DNA of 14,293 nucleotides from SAR202 cluster bacterium (GTDB taxonomy: Bacteria; Chloroflexota; Dehalococcoidia; UBA3495): contig VFFT01000040.1 in the NCBI GenBank assembly GCA_009392775.1, positions 1 to 14,293 of the forward strand. Reading direction: 5' to 3'. A program made the translations under genes and the position numbers. Every line of letters starts with the position of its first letter. Position 1 is the stretch's first letter. Shown piece by piece: positions 12,843 to 14,293 of this stretch. The notes beneath the pieces were generated by a model that saw only the letters and a program-made list of their open reading frames with translations, was not told the DNA's origin and did no database searches.

Positions 12843-13919
12843 TTGAGTTCGGATTTTGTTACTAATGAAGAAATTGTTCAGGAGGCGCGGCGGCGACTCT
12901 CTCAAGGGCCATGGGATTATTTAGTTGGAGCCTCAGAATCGGAAACTACAATGAGGCGTAACCGGCTAGCTTTTGACACCGTGGCTTTTAGGCCCAGGGT
13001 ATTTGTTGATGTCTCTTCTGTTGATACTTCGACGAGTATTGTCGGTATACCGATGAAATTGCCGGTGATGTTGGCCCCAATCGGGTCACTTCAAGTATTT
13101 CATCCTGAGGGTGGAGCTGCGGTCACGTCTGCTGCAAGTAAATTTGAGACCTTGCACGTAGTTAGTTCTGTTACGCAACCCTCTCTAGAGGACATTGCTG
13201 GTACTACTGATTATTCGAAGGCATTCCAGTTATATATCCATGGTGATTGGGAATGGACCAAAGATATGTTGGATCGCATAAAAACTTCAGGCTATAAGGC
13301 AATATGTATAACGGTCGATACAGCGTCCTATAGTAATAGGGAGAGGCCATTGTTGAGCCGTTGGGTGCCGATGTCTCAACGTAATCCTCCCGATCCTGTA
13401 TGGCAAGCATCGGTCACCTGGGAGACCATAGAACGGATTAGGGATTACGTTGATCTGCCACTAATGATTAAAGGTGTTGGGACAGGGGAAGATGCGGCTA
13501 TATGCATAGAACATGGCGTAGATGTAGTATGGGTGTCTAATCATGGTGGCCGACAATTGGATCATGGTTTAGGAACTATGGATATATTGCCAGAGGTAGT
13601 AGATGCCGTGGATGGTAAGGCAGAAATCGTTCTGGATGGGGGAGTGCAGAGAGGTAGCGATGTATTGAAGGCACTCTGTCTTGGTGCTAAGGCTGTTGCT
13701 ATTGGTAAGTTGCAAGGATGGGGTTTATCTGCCAACGGGTCTGATGGAGTGTATAGGGTGTTGGAAGTGTTGCAACAAGAGATGCAGATTGCCATGAGAC
13801 TTATGGGAGTCACATCAGTATCCCAACTAGGTCCACATAGAGTAACAAGAGCACAGGCAACAACAGAGCCCCATGAGATGAGCTCTTGGGTTAATATGCC
13901 TATTAACAGAATTAAGTAA
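12843..13919 (+). CDS. FMN-dependent 2-hydroxyacid dehydrogenase/oxidase
   Basis: A 358-aa FMN enzyme of the glycolate oxidase / L-lactate dehydrogenase / (S)-mandelate dehydrogenase family, oxidising an L-2-hydroxyacid to the 2-oxoacid. Active-site residues equivalent to those of spinach glycolate oxidase are seen: Tyr26 (WDYLVG), Tyr131 (QLYIHGD), Asp159 (TVDT), Lys210 (IKG), His234 and Arg237 in SNHGGRQLD. The FMN phosphate site is at LDGGVQRGSDV (264-274). The later 'GR' of the family reads GK (288-289). The loop-4 region (about 170-190) is short, as in soluble forms. The start is TTG 12843 with GGAG 8 nt upstream; no in-frame ATG gives a full N-terminus. A lipoprotein gene begins 17 nt after the stop. 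Confidence 0.9.
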   Translation: MSSDFVTNEEIVQEARRRLSQGPWDYLVGASESETTMRRNRLAFDTVAFRPRVFVDVSSVDTSTSIVGIPMKLPVMLAPIGSLQVFHPEGGAAVTSAASKFETLHVVSSVTQPSLEDIAGTTDYSKAFQLYIHGDWEWTKDMLDRIKTSGYKAICITVDTASYSNRERPLLSRWVPMSQRNPPDPVWQASVTWETIERIRDYVDLPLMIKGVGTGEDAAICIEHGVDVVWVSNHGGRQLDHGLGTMDILPEVVDAVDGKAEIVLDGGVQRGSDVLKALCLGAKAVAIGKLQGWGLSANGSDGVYRVLEVLQQEMQIAMRLMGVTSVSQLGPHRVTRAQATTEPHEMSSWVNMPINRIK

Positions 13920-13936
13920 TATTGCAGGGGTTGTGT

Positions 13937-14293
13937 ATGGGATTTATTGAATACAATGCAAGGGCTTTCCTGGTCATAGTCCTCGCACTAGTGCTTTGTT
14001 TAATTGCAATAGGTTGCTCTACTAATGAACCACCAGACACACCAGATATAGAGGCAACTATTGCAGCTGCCATCGCTAAATCTTATCCCACGCCGGTATC
14101 AAGTGATTCAAAATCTATAGAATCAGAGGTTGCATCAAGAGTTCAGGCCACCATGTCTGCGCAGCAACAGGAGCCTGTTGTTGCAAAAAACCCTGATCCA
14201 GTTCAGTTGATAGCTCCGACTCCTCGCCCTGCGATTGTATTGGATCCTACTGAATCTGTTGATATCAATCCTACTCCTGCACCTACCCCTATG
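13937..14293 (+). CDS. Lipoprotein, N-terminal part (cut by window end)
   Basis: An open frame from ATG 13937 runs 119 codons to the window edge without a stop. AGGGG at 13926-13930 is 6 nt before the ATG. The signal peptide has a hydrophobic core at residues 10-25 and a lipobox ending AIGC, lipidated at Cys27. The mature N-terminus begins with a helix-prone segment containing 'IEATIAAAIA' and 'VASRVQATMSAQ', a repeat style common in surface lipoproteins of Chloroflexota. A Pro/Thr-rich linker (PTPRP, NPTPAPTP) follows, of the type that usually precedes a folded extracellular domain. That domain lies outside the window, so function cannot be assigned. It is probably co-transcribed with the dehydrogenase. 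Confidence 0.8.
   Translation, partial: MGFIEYNARAFLVIVLALVLCLIAIGCSTNEPPDTPDIEATIAAAIAKSYPTPVSSDSKSIESEVASRVQATMSAQQQEPVVAKNPDPVQLIAPTPRPAIVLDPTESVDINPTPAPTPM

Overview
The window reads as accessory-rich bacterial chromosome of moderately low GC. The best guess for the host is a marine Chloroflexota of the SAR202 / Dehalococcoidia type. This is an inference from content, not from a marker gene: a luciferase-like flavin monooxygenase beside a GlcG/HbpS protein, a mandelate-racemase-type enolase-superfamily enzyme, several SDR/AKR oxidoreductases, an FMN 2-hydroxyacid dehydrogenase, and lipoproteins, one of which carries 'IEAT...VQAT' repeats of the kind seen in that group. No rRNA, tRNA, transposase, integrase or CRISPR array was found.

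Layout. (1) 1-881: a gene-poor left end, then a small OB-fold lipoprotein (+) behind a good sigma70-type promoter. (2) 1076-2568: a minus-strand pair, GlcG/HbpS-like protein then flavin monooxygenase. (3) 2838-3610: a second OB-fold lipoprotein, clearly a paralogue of the first, with a near-consensus promoter (TTGACA-N17-TATAAA) and an intrinsic terminator. (4) 3634-5852: a GH43 arabinanase-like lipoprotein followed after about 30 nt by an SDR. (5) 5886-7004: a convergent enolase-superfamily gene with the full mandelate racemase catalytic set. (6) 7126-8788: a 28-aa membrane miniprotein, MsrB, a structured stretch, a small ferredoxin-like-fold protein, and a PgsA-like CDP-alcohol phosphatidyltransferase. 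(7) 8958-10974: an aldo/keto reductase and a DmpA-type P1 peptidase. (8) 11011-12672: a minus-strand operon of an atypical SDR lacking the catalytic Tyr, a 36-aa membrane microprotein, and an alpha/beta hydrolase. (9) 12843-14293: an FMN-dependent 2-hydroxyacid dehydrogenase and a lipoprotein cut by the window end.

Working together: the enzymes form a scattered catabolic set, with an exported glycosidase and cytoplasmic oxidoreductases, a racemase/dehydratase-type enolase, an esterase and a hydroxyacid dehydrogenase. Most sit in one- to three-gene transcription units on both strands rather than one pathway operon, so a shared substrate is speculation. The items most worth a second look are two undocumented small membrane proteins placed tightly beside enzymes, the SDR with two of four active-site residues replaced, the paralogous OB lipoproteins flanking the flavin monooxygenase operon, and a promoter-like/inverted-repeat stretch at 7672-7782 that may be a small RNA, a leader or a 36-codon gene.
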